This document shows, piece after piece, positions 1-10,949 of a stretch of DNA of 64,000 nt. Position numbers and translations under genes: made by a program. The first letter of the stretch is position 1, and each line of letters begins with the position of its first letter. Location: positions 31,751,741 to 31,815,740 of the forward strand of contig CM041465.1 in the NCBI GenBank assembly GCA_023213395.1, in the 5' to 3' direction. The notes under the pieces were generated by a model. It ran no database searches. It worked only from the letters and a program-made list of their open reading frames with translations, and was not told where the DNA came from. Origin of the DNA: Cycas panzhihuaensis (Eukaryota; Cycadophyta).

Positions 1-624
1 GGGCATCCACCATACTATGCAATGCTTGGAACTACTCAGTATAAGATTGTACGGTACCGACCTGCTGTAACTTGGTAAGTTAGGCAAAATAATCCATTTT
101 CGTTGTATCTTCATATTGTTGGAATAGAGACTTCTTTAAAAAAATCCAATTGTAGTGGATTATTCTCTCGTAATTTCTTTGCCACCAGTGAAAAAATTGT
201 AAGGCTTTTCCATATAAGTGCAACACTGCCACCACCAATTTTTCCTTATTAGTTAAAGGGGTGGTTTTGAAGTAGACCTCCATTTGCATCACCCAACTAC
301 GAATATCCCGATATCTATCTGGGTCAAACTTTTCTAGCTAAAATTTAGTTCCCTTAAGACTAAGCCCAATCTGATCTCCTCAGTAATCCCTTCTTCTTGG
401 CTCTGCTCCTCTTCTTTAGCTCCGCTTTGAAATCCAAAATCTTTTTTTGGAGCCAATAGAATATCACGAATTTCTTGTATATCTGATTTCAATTCCTTGT
501 ACTGGTTTTGCATTAGCGTGATACTACTCTCCAAATGGTCCACCCTTTTTGACATGTCTTCAATTCCTTGGGAGGCCTGGAGCACCATTTTTTCTATTGT
601 GGTTCTTCCTGACCTTAACTCCAT
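1..624 (-). pseudogene. gag: Gypsy-L gag, N-terminal part, broken
   Basis: The minus-strand frame starts with ATG at 624 about 65 bases after the PBS. It opens with MELRSGR, then a coiled-coil-like stretch (heptad-like L/I spacing through residues 15-60) and an acidic linker rich in E and Q. After an in-frame stop near 333 a second open stretch (about 292-80) carries WVMQMEVYF and a WW pair, the usual gypsy capsid core pattern of conserved tryptophans. The remainder of gag is left of the window. I infer a capsid-like structural protein from this pattern and its place behind LTR and PBS. Confidence 0.6.
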
Positions 625-690
625 TGTATTGGGAAAAACTTTTCTCAGATATTTCTTGTGGAAACACGCTAAATACCCGCTTCAAACGAA

Positions 691-702
691 GCTCGGATAC
701 CA
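691..702 (-). other. Primer binding site of Gypsy-L
   Basis: Minus-strand TGGTATCCGAGC, one base away from the common plant iMet-tRNA PBS TGGTATCAGAGC, lying just inside the LTR end. It would prime minus-strand cDNA synthesis. Confidence 0.6.
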
Positions 703-704
703 CT

Positions 705-1264
705 TGTAGCAATCTTAGAGATTTTTTCTAAGAAATTTTACAAAAATAGACAAAATATCCACTAAATGCACTTGCAAAATATTCAATCAAAAAAGAAATA
801 ATACAAATCCACTTGTATACTTATGGCATACAAAATATAACGTAGTACAAAATGAAAATAAACTGGATAGATACAGGATTACCAAATGACTCCGCAATTA
901 TGGTTGATAAAGAATCCCTCTTCGAGGCAAGGTACCCTCCTCAAAGCTCCTCAAAAGGGCTGAAAATATTGCAGTCCAAGACTTCTCCGATGATGATCAA
1001 ATGAGGCCACAAATCCTCCTTAAATAGGCGGCAAAAAGATGGTAATAGACGTCGGCTAGAAAATGGGAAAAACCTGTTCAAAACTAATATTGGAAGTTAG
1101 CCAGAACACCTCCAAAAAGAGGTAGACTTAAGTCTTTAAATGATCATAACTTTTAATATAGATGTCGAAATTAACTTTAGTCTAGACCATTAGAATCGTT
1201 GTTCAGAGACCTTTGATTCGAATGGTCATAAGCTATATTTTTTACCATATTTTGGAATGTTACA
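705..1264 (-). repeat. 5' LTR of Gypsy-L
   Basis: Read on the minus strand it starts TGTAACATTCC at 1264 and ends CTACA at 705, directly before a spacer of two bases and the PBS. A TATA-like TATTTAAGG lies near 1017-1030 (minus strand), as expected for an LTR promoter. The partner LTR is outside the window, so the right-hand limit rests only on the TG start and the TGTAACATTCC motif. Confidence 0.55.
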
Positions 1265-2308
1265 TTTATACACATGTAATGTCATCGTGTTAGGTTAGTA
1301 GAGAGTCTAAGAGGTTGTTCATGAATCCATAATGTGTTGTTCAAATGATGAACATTATGCACTTGAACATTTGAGTAATTAAAAATACCTGAAAGTAGAT
1401 CAATTATGCCTTTGTTCATTTAAGAGAGATTGTGCATATGTGAGTGTTTGATGTTGTTTAAATTCCTGTGATTAGAGGATACCAAACCCACCAATTTTCT
1501 AACGTGGTATTAGAGCTTTGAGAGCTTGGATGCATCTTCATCAATTGAAGAGCTACTCGTAGACAAGATTGAGTGTTGCTAGTGTAAGTGCAAGCAATAA
1601 GCACTCGACTCCAAGTCTAAAACTGTAAGTCAAATTCTTTGGGTGAATATTTCTTCTTGTTTTGTTGCAAGAAAAATATCATATTGCAAGTGGATTAAGG
1701 GCACCAATTGCTAGAGAAAATTAGAAGGCATTACTAGAGTTATGGTAGTTTATATAAGCTTGAGCTAGGGCATCATTGAAAAATCAATCAAAGATCCCTC
1801 CCTGATTTCATTGCTAAGAAGATAGTGAAGCAAGACAGTTTATACCAAGTCGTTGGAGTTTGTGGTGGCTACCAAGGTCGAAAGTGCAAGCTTGTGAAAA
1901 CTTAGTGCCATGCTTGGCTATCATAGATTGTTCAAAGGTCCAAGCAATTGCAGTGCAAACCACAAAAAGATCCGTCGTGGGTGAGCAAGCTTAGTCTAGT
2001 AGAAGGAAACAGCAAGCCTACAATCCAATCGAAGGACATGAGATGAAAAATACAAAAGGGAAAATTGTTAATAGCATGAAGCCTTCTCACCACCATAGTC
2101 AATCACACAAAAACAAATTCTATAGAGCGAAGATAGTTCCATGGATCGAAGTCAAAGCCACCTACAAAATGGACAAAAATCAAAATATTGACTTTAGAGT
2201 ATTGTTTTCTTTTTCTCTAAGACACTTCGATTAAATCTTTTTTAATTAGTTTTTAGAGTACGTTAGCACTTTATGCTTATAACTGTTGAAGATCAGAAAG
2301 AGATACGA
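1265..2308 (+). mobile_element. Copia-L: fragment of a plus-strand LTR element, probably copia
   Basis: The only diagnostic is TGGTATTAGAGC at 1505-1516, one base off the canonical iMet PBS, preceded by about 215 bp starting TGTTAGG at 1288 that could be LTR. The rest (1517-2308) is AT-rich with no domain I recognise; a 63-codon frame at 2043-2234 looks like chance. It stops abruptly at the Copia-M LTR at 2309. LTR limits are uncertain because no second copy is present. Confidence 0.4.
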
Positions 2309-2430
2309 TGAATACCAATGATTTATTATGAGAGATCATTTACATATATATACAAATACATATTATAACCGGCGTGCATTTGGGTGACATGTGGCAGACA
2401 CTTGTCTAAAGACTCATAAAGAGGGGTTTT
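2309..2430 (-). repeat. Copia-M 3' LTR, distal part
   Basis: This is the end of the minus-strand 3' LTR, cut from its start (10293-10344) by Copia-1. The minus-strand end ...ATTGGTATTCA resembles ...ACATTGGTTTTTCA at the end of the other LTR (39829). The duplicated GTTTT at 2426-2430 is the Copia-1 target. The left limit at 2309 is chosen from TG and from that alignment and could be off by 20-30 bases. Confidence 0.5.
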
Positions 2431-2965
2431 TGTTAGAACCTTCATTTCTTCAGCATTAAGTCTTGAACTTAGGTATTAGTATTTTTGTCACTTTAGGCCT
2501 TTTATCCTAAAGTGTTCATTTGTTTGATTATAAAATTGTCTTTTGTCTTGTAGTGACTTTTCTCACATGTGCTTGTGAGAAGTCAACTTTTGTGGGCTCT
2601 ATCTTTATCCTTGGAGATAGAAGAGTCCTAATCAGATTTGTCTTTTAATCTTCATCAGTGATGTGGAGAAATCCTGATCGTCCACACTCCTTTATAAGGA
2701 GCCCTATTCTCATGTTTTGGCATGTAGTATTTTGAGTAAGAGTTATGCTACTGTAAGTGTCTCTTGTAGGTGAAGTGTTGAGATGAATTCTCCTTCATAC
2801 TTATGTTTATGATAGGTTGAGTTGAAGTGCAATACTCCTCCCTATCATCTTTTGTGTTGTACTACATCATTTCATTAATCTAAATGTATAGTCCTTCATA
2901 TTTCGATGTCCTCTCTAGCTTCTCAATAGATTCTGGCACCTGTATCTTCTCCATTTCGTCTTTCA
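2431..2965 (+). repeat. Copia-1 5' LTR
   Basis: 535 bp, TGTTAGAACC to TCTTTCA. It holds a 9-bp-stem inverted repeat CACTTTAGG / CCTAAAGTG at 2489-2514, a TATA-like TTTATAAGG at 2691-2699 and, compared with the 3' copy, 17 extra bases after GTCTTTT near 2538. The same stem-loop recurs in the 3' LTR. Confidence 0.95.
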
Positions 2966-2968
2966 ATT

Positions 2969-2980
2969 TGGTATCAGAGC
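2969..2980 (+). other. Copia-1 primer binding site
   Basis: TGGTATCAGAGC, complementary to the 3' end of initiator Met tRNA, three bases after the LTR. It is the priming site for minus-strand cDNA. Confidence 0.95.
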
Positions 2981-5543
2981 AAGGGTATCTTGAGGAGCGG
3001 ATTGATGGCTTCGATTTCCTCCAAGACTGGTGACGACCTTCGCCCTACGAAGGCAATCTAGTTGGAGCAAGGAGTAATTTCTTGAATTTTATTGCTGAAG
3101 GACTTTAATTACACTCTTGACTTGCAATTTTTTTTTTTAAGAATCTCTTATGCAAAAGTGTTGACTATTTGCATTTTTGGATGACTAATTTTGTACCCAG
3201 AAAAAGGGACGGTGATACTAAAGTTTGCAGGGAATTTGGAGCTAATTTTCTTGTGTTCATACACAAGACCAAAGTTGTATTGCAATCTTTGCAACTTGTT
3301 GGCAAAGTCTAGTGCACAAGCAGTTTTAAGAAGTTTTTTTTTGTTTTAAAGAGGGACTTCATTTATGTGTAAAAAAACTGTCATGTACACATAATTCTTG
3401 AAATTATTAATTATTTCAAGAATTTGTTTCAAATTTTTCACTTTGTTGCCTTAAAAAAGGGAGGTAAATACTGCATAGGTTGCCTTCTCAAATGGTTTTA
3501 ATTTATCAAAAGCATGATCCTATGCATCTTGGTGATGAACTGTCTACGGTATGTTGATGGCAGACTGGCTGTCCATGATTGGATCCCACTTTACGTAAGA
3601 AGTTTGTCTCTAGTTTTATGATGTTCCATGTTGACATTAATGTCTTGGTGGGGATTTACAGTTATCAGGTTGTGGATAGGTTGTATAATAGGGTTGCAGA
3701 TTCGGGTTGACCATCTGTGGAAGTCAAGTCCGTGCCTCCTTGTTATTTGGTGTCCCTGTTGCAATGCCATATGCACATTCAGGGCTATTCGAGGGGCCAG
3801 GTTGCAGCAGTTTTCTTGAACACACTATGTAACCCACATCAACTCCATGATTTTGGCACCTACGTAGTGAAGTCCATTCAGATCTTGCGTGACCCTAACT
3901 CCTGCAAGTGCTTCGTGTGGCTCCTGTTTATAACCTACAGATCGACGTACTAGCTCCCGTCCGTAGTTATTCTCTACGGTTTTGTGCAGCCCGTCCTCCA
4001 TTAACGGCGCTCCTCCCTTGGCGGCACTTACTATGCAGCTCTCTCCGTCCGCCTGTGTGTTGGCTCTCAGCTGTTCCTTCCTCCCGACTACTGCGTGCAC
4101 TGTTAGCGTGACATCCTCTGTGTTCTGGCTTCAACCTACTCTCTCACTCAGGCGGCTCGACCTGCGAACGATATCAATTGGCAGCTCCTCACTCTGTGCG
4201 GCCTACGTTGCTCCGTGCGGCTCTTTGTGACCTTGTCTCGCGGCTCCTCCGTCTAAACACTCTACGTTTGATTGTGTGCCCTGCACTTCGGCTCCCGTAA
4301 CATCTTCAGACTGGGCAGCTCCCAACTCCACGCGCTTAAATAGTGGCACCTCCGTCAATGCTCCATCATACATTCTACCCACCGGCGGCTCCCATCTCGC
4401 AACCTCCTAAACATAGGTGCACTTGGTAAGCTGATTCCACAGGCGCACCTGGTATACGACTCGCCGCCGCCGCCACTTTTATTTTATTCGATTCTATTCA
4501 TTCCATATAGTGTTATAACTATATGTTATATGATATAGAATATACTTAAAGTATATTCTTTTTTAAAATTTTTATTTTGAACTTTAAACTTCTTAAAGTT
4601 CATTTTTTTTGTTTATTTTTTTAGCTTATTCAATCATTGTAAACACTATTTGACACTTTGTTTAATGTGTAAATCACACTAATACACATAAAAAAATTTG
4701 CAATTATTATTTTGAACATAAAATCACTACTTCAAAGTGATTTTATTATGTTTCTTTTTAAAAATTACTCATTTTAATGACAATTAAGTTCCTCAATAAC
4801 TTAAGTCATTAATTTTGAGTTAAAAGGTGATCAATTGCAAAGACTCTCAGTGTGTGTTAATCACACTATTTTGTACAAATCTCTTAAGTGTAATTCGATG
4901 CTTATAACACCATCTTTTTAGGCTTATTTTAAGCCTTAATTTGTACTATTTAACAATTATTTTTCTCGTTGGGCTCCCTGCGACGTGACCCAATTGTAAA
5001 TGAGAATCAACATCAACTACAAAAGGGGGCAAACATCAATAAAAAGCTGCAAAATTTTTTGTTACATAGTTATCATTTTTTCGATCCCAGGTGTTCTTGG
5101 TGGACTTGCTTTATTATTGGCTTGTTGAAGGCATTAATTTGTGGTGTTTTTGTTGTTGTTTATCTCTTTATAAGATTGCTATTTGAACTTAGTTGCATCA
5201 TTTGATATTCAACGCAACTATATTGTAACTTGAAGTCTTTTGACAAAGTTTATCAGCAGTAGACAGGCCTACAAGCACACGTTTTTCAGCACTAAAATCA
5301 ACCCACTTTTAATCATTCAAACACTTAAGTGGGGAGGCTCGAAAAGAGTTTATACTCTGCCTCAAAGTGCCGATAACTTGGCCAACACTGATCTTGCTAT
5401 CAGGTTAGACAAACTTGCGAGCCAAGCCCTCCATTCCGTCCACAATTTTTTCAGTCTCGTACTGATTTCTTGTTGGATATTGAGTGGAACTTAAGCGGCG
5501 TCAACTCAAAGGTTCCCAAGTTTCATCTAGTACTACAATTGAA
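2981..5543 (+). other. Copia-1 untranslated leader, 2.56 kb
   Basis: No element protein is encoded here. Going 5' to 3' there is a small hairpin (3037-3053), an AT-rich part, a GC-richer block (about 3780-4470, many CGGCTC-type words), an AT-rich block with repeated AAAGTGAT/ATCACTTT words (4490-4960), and a pre-gag block (5340-5540) that aligns loosely to Copia-2 and Copia-5, including GTGGAACTTAAGCGGCG. Several frames of 60-90 codons overlap in both directions in the GC-rich block and look like chance. Confidence 0.8.
3037..3053 (+). promoter_or_regulatory. Conserved post-PBS hairpin, Copia-1
   Basis: CCTTCG, five-base loop CCCTA, CGAAGG: a perfect 6-bp stem 57 bases after the PBS, preceded by GGTGACGA. 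Copia-2 and Copia-5 have the same stem with a different loop (CTCTT). Stem kept while the loop varies suggests an RNA signal such as packaging, dimerisation or translation; the role is inference. Confidence 0.55.
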
Positions 5544-6594
5544 ATGGCGACTTAGATGCTAAATGCAAACACCATTAAGTTAACAGGTGCTAAAAACTAT
5601 CTCACTTGGAAAAAGCAAGCAAAAAACTTGTTGATTATAAATGAGTTATAGGGTTATGTATCAGGCGAAATCACCAAGCCTGAGTCCACTCCTGATCTTG
5701 CTAATCCTCAAAATTTGATTTCAGCAGATCCTATTGCATTAGCTTCTTTCAAAGCTAAAGATGAAGTTGCACTCACCTTTATTCATCTGTCAGTCAGTGA
5801 TAATGTTTATCAGAATATTGAATCTGCTTCAACTTTGAAAATTGCTTGGGACATAATTGTTTCATTGTATGAACGAAAAGATGATGCACGAATTGTTATG
5901 TATAAAGCAAAATTATTTAGTCTGAAGTATGTTTCTCCAATGGCAACCTATTTATCTTCAATTAAGGCTATCAGTAATCAACTGATAGCACTTGGCAAAC
6001 CAGTCACAAATGAAGACTTGGTTATTGCAACAATTCATGCTTTGCCTAAAGAATATAATGGTTTTATTTCTGACATATCTAAAAATGAAACTTTGTCAAT
6101 TCTAACTTTCAATAAGTTAGAACGTTTATTGCTGCAAGAAGAAGAACTTTATTCACGGCAAGATGAAGCAAGTACATCTGATGCTTTTTCCGCAAAATTC
6201 AAATCCAAGCAGCAATTCCAGCCCAAGTTGAATTTTCTCAAAAAATTTGGCAGTCTTAGCATAAAATCAAAAGGCGTAAATGCATCACTATTGTGGCAAA
6301 GTTGGCCACATTCAGTTTGACTGCAAAAAACGTCAACAGCACTTGCAACAACCACAACAGCAACAAATTCAACGTCAATAGAATCATCATCAGCAGCAAC
6401 AAAATCAGCATCAACAGCAACAACAATGTCAACAACATCAGCAGCAACAGAATCAGCATCAACGGCAACAACAACGTCAACAACGTCAGTAACAACAAAG
6501 ACCAACTCGAGGTACATTCTGAGGTGGTCGCCAACGAAGGACAAATCGTGGTGGTTTTCAAGGCCACACAACACAACATGATCCAAGTGACATG
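5544..6594 (+). pseudogene. gag: Copia-1 gag, broken
   Basis: Starts at ATG 5544 but the fourth codon is TAG, with a second ATG right after it. The body (5715-6317, about 200 codons) is a copia gag of the UBN2/Retrotran_gag_2 type, with the LYERKD and LPKEYNGFIS blocks and LLLQEEELYS. The CCHC zinc knuckle follows in another frame because of a small deletion that removed the first cysteine; YCGKVGHIQFDC remains (6290-6328). After it comes a Gln-rich tract coded by CAA/CAG repeats (6335-6495) with two internal TAG stops, then a Gly/Arg-rich linker to protease. It would form the virus-like particle and bind RNA. Confidence 0.85.
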
Positions 6595-7207
6595 ACTTTT
6601 TTTGCATATAGTGGCAGTCATAATAATAGTACTTGGATCATTGATTCTAGTGCATCACGTCACATGACAGGTGATGCAAACATATTGTCAAATTTTCAAG
6701 AATGTCAGGGAGAAACAGTGACATTTGGGGACAATGCCACTATTGAAATATCAGGTGTAGGACAAATTACACCTCTCGATCAACATTCTGCATTTCCTAG
6801 TGGAAATGTTTTTCTAGTTCTTGGAATGCCCAAAAACTTGCTTTCTGTTAGTCAGCTTGATAAGCAGCAGATGAGTGTGCTATTCAAAGACAGAAAGTGT
6901 ATTATCAGGAACAAAGACGACCAGATTGTTGCAGTTGGTCATGAAGATCGTGGCCTCTACAAATTAGATACAACATCTGGATCATCTCATGCATGTCTCC
7001 CATTCTGTCAATAAGGCTCAACTATGGCATGAAAGATTTGGACATCTTAATCTTAACAACATCAGAGAGATGTTCAGACATAACTTGGTTTATGGCTTAC
7101 CCAAAATTTCTGGGGGTAATTGCCTTTTTGAATCATGCCTTATGGGGAAGCAACATCGAGAACCTTTTGAAAAAGGTAAGGCCTGGAGAGCACAGCATCC
7201 ACTATAG
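6595..7207 (+). pseudogene. pol: Copia-1 protease and pre-integrase zinc domain
   Basis: The aspartic protease site reads WIIDSSASRHM where copia elements have DSGA(T/S), so the glycine is replaced by serine. LLSVSQL closes the domain. A frameshift near 6985-7010 separates it from the GAG_pre-integrase HHCC domain (LWHERFGHL, then CLFESCLMGKQH), which ends at a TAG in place of a Gln codon at 7207. The role is maturation of the polyprotein and DNA binding by the integrase N terminus. Confidence 0.85.
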
Positions 7208-7880
7208 CTTGTACATTCTAACATTTGTGGTCCCATGACCACTCAGTCTCATGGAGGATCATCATTCTTCATGACATTCATTGATGATTTCTCACATAAA
7301 GTGTGGGTCTACTTTCTAAAGCATAAGTCATAAGCTTTGAACAAGTTTAAGGAATTTAAACTTGCGGTTGAAAATGAATCAGGCATGCGCATCAAAATAC
7401 TCCGAATAGATAATGGTGGTGAGTATACGTTCAAGGATTTTAATCAATTCTGTATTCAAAACAACATCAAACACCAATTTTCTGCCCCTTACACACCGCA
7501 GCAGAATGGTGTAGCAGAAAGGATGAACAGAACCTTGGTCAGTAAAGCAAAAGCTATGATGCATGCCAAAGGTCTCTCATTAGCATATTGGGCAGAAGCA
7601 CTTCATATTGCTACGTACCTGTCAAACCGCAGCTCAACTTCTACACTTTCGAGTATGACACCTGAGGAGGCTTGGACTGGCCAGAAACCTACAGTCAGCC
7701 ATTTACGAACTTTTGGATGCACGGCCTACATGAACATTCCTCACGAGAAAAGACGAAAATTTGACAACAAAAGTCTTGAATGCATCTTTGTTGGATATGC
7801 TCCTGCCAGTAAAGCATATCGATTATTTGATACCCTTACTAAAAAGATGCATGCTTCATGAGACGTTGTCTTTGCAGAAG
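7208..7880 (+). pseudogene. pol: Copia-1 integrase core, first Asp lost
   Basis: An rve-type core: HSNICGP (normally HSDxCGP, so the first catalytic Asp is Asn), [14 protein letters not shown], then IDNGGEY (second Asp present) and QNGVAERMNRT (Glu present). A TAG interrupts near 7332 and a TGA near 7860. The C-terminal part has the GWT-like GCTAYMNIPHEKRRK and FVGYAPASKAYR blocks. This gene would integrate cDNA, but here it is inactive. Confidence 0.88.
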
Positions 7881-9240
7881 ACAATCGGGAGATCGACATC
7901 AGCATTCCTCTTCTCTCCCTTGACAAAGGTAAAGCCATTCTTGAAGAATCTGTCCCTTCAGCTTCCTCAACCCCTTGTACTTCATCTGCACCTGCTGCTT
8001 CTTCTTCCTCCTCATCTTCCTTAGTTCCTTCATTGTGTCCTTCTTCTTCTTCTTCTGAGGTTAAGCAATCACCTCCATCACAGGACCATGAAGCCACATC
8101 GACAAAGAAGCTACTCAAATGGTACATGCAAACTATTGCAGATTCACAAATTGTTGAAGGAAAACGATCATCCAAAATGCGGCCATCGCCCACTGTCAAT
8201 TACGCACTTATGGCTGAAGTGCTTTCTGTTCCTGAGCCTTCCACTTTTGAGGAGGCATGTACAGATGAAAAGTGGCAGGCTGCCATGGATGATGAGATCC
8301 ACTCCATTTATCAAATTGACACACGGGACTTGGTTGAGTTACCACCTGGCAAACAAGCCATCAATTGTAAGTGGATCTATAAAATCAAGTATAAGTCTGA
8401 TGGTACTATTGAGTGACATAAGGCTCGCCTTGTTGCTAAAGGTTTCAAGCAGCAAGAAGGCATCAACTACACCAAGACATTTGCACCAATAGCCAATATG
8501 AATACCATCAGGATTGTTATGGCCTTAGCTGCACAATGCAAGTGGCCATTGTATCAAATGGACGTCAAAAGCGCCTTTCTCAACAGCGATTTGACTGAGG
8601 AGATCTACCTAGAACAACCTCCTAGATATATTTCTGTCGGCAATGAACATCTTGTCTGTCACCTTAAAAAGGCCTTGTATGGTCTAAAACAGGCGCCACG
8701 TGCTTGGTATTCAAAGATCGATGACTACTTTTTACAGCACAATTTTCATCGATCCACGTCAGATTCGAACCTGTATATCAAGGTTCAAAACCAACACATC
8801 ACTCTAGTTGTTCTTTATGTTGATGATTTAATTATCACAGGCAATGATGTAAATCTGATTGAGCGTCTCCAAAGGGACTTGAAAAGAAGTTTTGAGGTGA
8901 CAAATCTCGGACTTCTACACTATTTCTTTGGCATGGAAGTGTGGCAGCAACCAAGTCACATTTTCATTTCTCAAGCCAAGTATACATGGAATATTTTGCA
9001 GCAATTCAGAATGGAAGACTGCAAACCTTCACCAACACCCATGGAGACAGGTACAAAATTGTCAATGAATGAAGAAGGAAAACCTGTCGATTCCACCCTT
9101 TTCAGGCAACTAGTGGGTAGTCTCATCTACTTGACTAACACTAGACCTAACATTTCATATGCGGTTGGAATATGTTCCAGATATATGATCAGCCCCAATC
9201 AGCGACATTAGAATGTTGCAAAATGCATCCTCAGATACCT
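7881..9240 (+). pseudogene. pol: Copia-1 linker and reverse transcriptase
   Basis: A Ser/Pro-rich linker (7900-8090) joins integrase to RT. RT blocks in order: FEEACTDEKWQAAMDDE, CKWIYKIK, a TGA at 8414 in place of an Arg/Gln codon, KARLVAKGF, YQMDVKSAFLN, LKKALYGLKQAPRAWY, and the active site LYVDDLIITG at about 8815-8845. The RT C-terminal part runs through SLIYLTNTRPNISYA. One further TAG lies at 9208. Length and motif order are normal for copia RT. Confidence 0.92.
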
Positions 9241-9766
9241 CAAAGGTACTTTGCAGTATGGTCTTCAGTACTCACGCAATGAGAACTTCACACTAGAAGG
9301 GTTCTCAGATTTAGATTGGGTTGGATGCCAAGATAGCCGGAAATCCACCTCAGGATATTGTTTCAACCTTGGATCAGCTATTTCATGGAGTTGTAAAAAG
9401 CAACCAAATGTTACGCTTTCCTCCACTGAAGCAAAATACAAAGCTGTTGTCAATGCAGCATGTGAGGCTATTTGGCTCAGACGGATTCTTGAAGAGCTTG
9501 GACTTGAGCAAACACTCCCAACACCATTGTATTGTGACAATCAGAGTGTTATCAAGATTGCCAAGATCCGGTATTTCACGCACGCACCAAGCATATTGAG
9601 GTCCATCACCATTTTATCAGAGAGCATGTGCAGCAAGGTGAAATCGACCTCATCTACAAGTTGACCGATCAACAGCTAGCCGACATCTTCACCAAGCCAC
9701 TTGGGAAAGAGAAGTTCGAGCATTTCAGAAGTGGTCTCGGCATTCGACTTAATGTTGTATCCATTT
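9241..9766 (+). pseudogene. pol: Copia-1 RNase H, frameshifted near its end
   Basis: SDLDWVGCQDSRKSTSGY, the [11 protein letters not shown] block and CDNQSVIKIAK identify copia RNase H, which removes the RNA strand of the hybrid. A frameshift near 9570 moves the last segment (the H-bearing stretch and ADIFTKPLGKEKFEHFR) to another frame, ending just before the polypurine tract. Confidence 0.9.
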
Positions 9767-9774
9767 GGGGGGGG
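9767..9774 (+). other. Copia-1 polypurine tract
   Basis: Eight G residues directly before the TG of the 3' LTR: the primer for plus-strand cDNA. Confidence 0.9.
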
Positions 9775-10292
9775 TGTTAGAACCTTCATTTCTTAAGCAT
9801 TAAGTCTTGACCTTAGGTATTAGTATTTTTGTCACTTTAGGCATTTTATCCTAAAGTGTTCATTTGTTTGATTATAAAATTGTCTTTTCTCACATGTGCT
9901 TGTGAGAAGTCAACTTTTGTGGGCTCTACCCTTATCCTTGGAGATAGAAGAGTCCTAATCATATTTGTTTTTTAGCCTTGATCAGTGACGTGGAGAAATC
10001 CTGATCGTCCACACTCCTTTATAAGGAGCCCTATTCTCATGTTTTGGCATGTAGTATTTTGAGTAAGAGTTATGTTGCTGTAAGTATCTCTTGTAGGTGA
10101 AGTGTTGAGATGAATTCTCCTTCATACTTGTGTTTATGATAGGTTGAGTTGAAGTGCAATACTCCTCCCTATCATCTTTTGTGTTGTACTACATCATTTC
10201 ATTAATCTAAGTGTATAGTCCTTTGTATTTTGATGTCCTCTCTAGCTTCTCAATAGATTCTGGCACTTGTATCTTCTCCATTTCGTCTTTCA
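9775..10292 (+). repeat. Copia-1 3' LTR
   Basis: 518 bp, TGTTAGAACC to TCTTTCA, followed by the target duplication GTTTT. It differs from the 5' copy at about 20 sites and lacks a 17-bp stretch between two TTTT words near 9888, which looks like slippage or microhomology deletion. Confidence 0.95.
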
Positions 10293-10344
10293 GTTTTACA
10301 TGACCCTTATGTACATATTTCTAGATGAAACATTATACGCAACA
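10293..10344 (-). repeat. Copia-M 3' LTR, proximal part
   Basis: Minus strand: begins TGTTGCGTATAATG at 10344, right after the purine tract AGAGAGGG, and breaks at the Copia-1 target GTTTT. Its start aligns with TGTAAAGAGTAATA at 40026. Confidence 0.6.
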
Positions 10345-10949
10345 CCCTCTCTTAGTGTTTCATCCTTTTAATCCTATTTTGTCTCTAAGTGCTATGAAGT
10401 TGTCTTTATTGAGAGGCCTTGTCAAAATATCTGCAATTTGTTCATTTGTCGAACAGTAGGTTAAATCAATTTCTTTGTTCTATACTTTTTCTCTAATGAA
10501 GTGATGATGTGCTTCAATATGCCTTATTTAAGCATGAAGAACAGGATTCTTGGTCAGCTTGATGGCACTTTGATTGTCATCAAAGAGAATGGTTGACTCC
10601 TTCTGTTGCTAATCTAAATCTGATAGTAATTGCCTGAGCCACACTGCTTCACAAGTTGCACTGACTACAAACTTGTATTTTGCCTCTGTAGATGATAGTG
10701 CAATTGTAGCTTGTCTTTTGTTACTCCAATAGATTGTTGTTGATCCAAGAAAGAAACAATAGCCACTTGTTGACTTTTTTTTTCCTCTCCAACCCAGCCT
10801 GAATTGCAATATCCAATTAGTATATCTGTTCTCAATTTTGGATATGTGAGCTTTAGACCAGTTGTTCCCTTTAAGTATCTAAGAATTTTTTTTGCTACTT
10901 TCCAGTATCTCACATTTGGATCCTGCATATACCTTGAAACTAGACTTAC
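10345..10949 (-). pseudogene. pol: Copia-M RT end and RNase H
   Basis: On the minus strand from 10949: [21 protein letters not shown], then after a frameshift [41 protein letters not shown], then DDNQSAIKL, HHHFIREKV, and ADILTRPL, ending at the purine tract. This is a complete copia RNase H order with frameshifts. Its upstream neighbour in the gene is 22547-22998, separated by RLX-1; the joint falls just before the SRYMQ motif. Confidence 0.88.

Larger units (their letters stand above)
1..1264 (-). mobile_element. Gypsy-L: 5' end of a minus-strand Ty3/gypsy element
   Basis: On the minus strand the order is LTR (705-1264), primer binding site (691-702), then gag (624 down to 1), so this is the 5' end of a gypsy element whose pol and 3' LTR lie to the left of the window. 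The LTR begins TGTAACATTCC, a start shared with RLX-1 in this window. Only one LTR is visible, so neither age nor target duplication can be read; the five bases outside the 5' end are TTTAT (1265-1269). The gag frame has a stop, so the copy is probably dead. Confidence 0.7.
2431..10292 (+). mobile_element. Copia-1: full-length Ty1/copia element
   Basis: LTRs at 2431-2965 and 9775-10292 with TG...CA ends, a perfect 5-bp target duplication GTTTT (2426-2430 and 10293-10297), an iMet PBS and a G-rich polypurine tract. Internal order is gag, protease, integrase, RT, RNase H, the copia order. Only a handful of stops and frameshifts occur, so it is one of the better preserved copies. By eye the LTRs differ at roughly 20 positions plus a 17-bp indel. 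It sits in the 3' LTR of Copia-M. Confidence 0.95.

Noticed and set aside
2043-2234. 63-codon frame in Copia-L
   Set aside because: Basic, low-complexity, no motif; expected by chance in AT-rich DNA.
3591-4230. Five overlapping 60-90 codon frames on both strands in the Copia-1 leader
   Set aside because: Local GC-rich composition lowers stops; no domain, no counterpart in Copia-2 or Copia-5, and opposite strands overlap.
6149-6621. Two long minus-strand open frames rich in Val/Ala/Asp or Leu
   Set aside because: They are the complement of the CAA/CAG tract of Copia-1 gag; triplet repeats keep several frames open on both strands.
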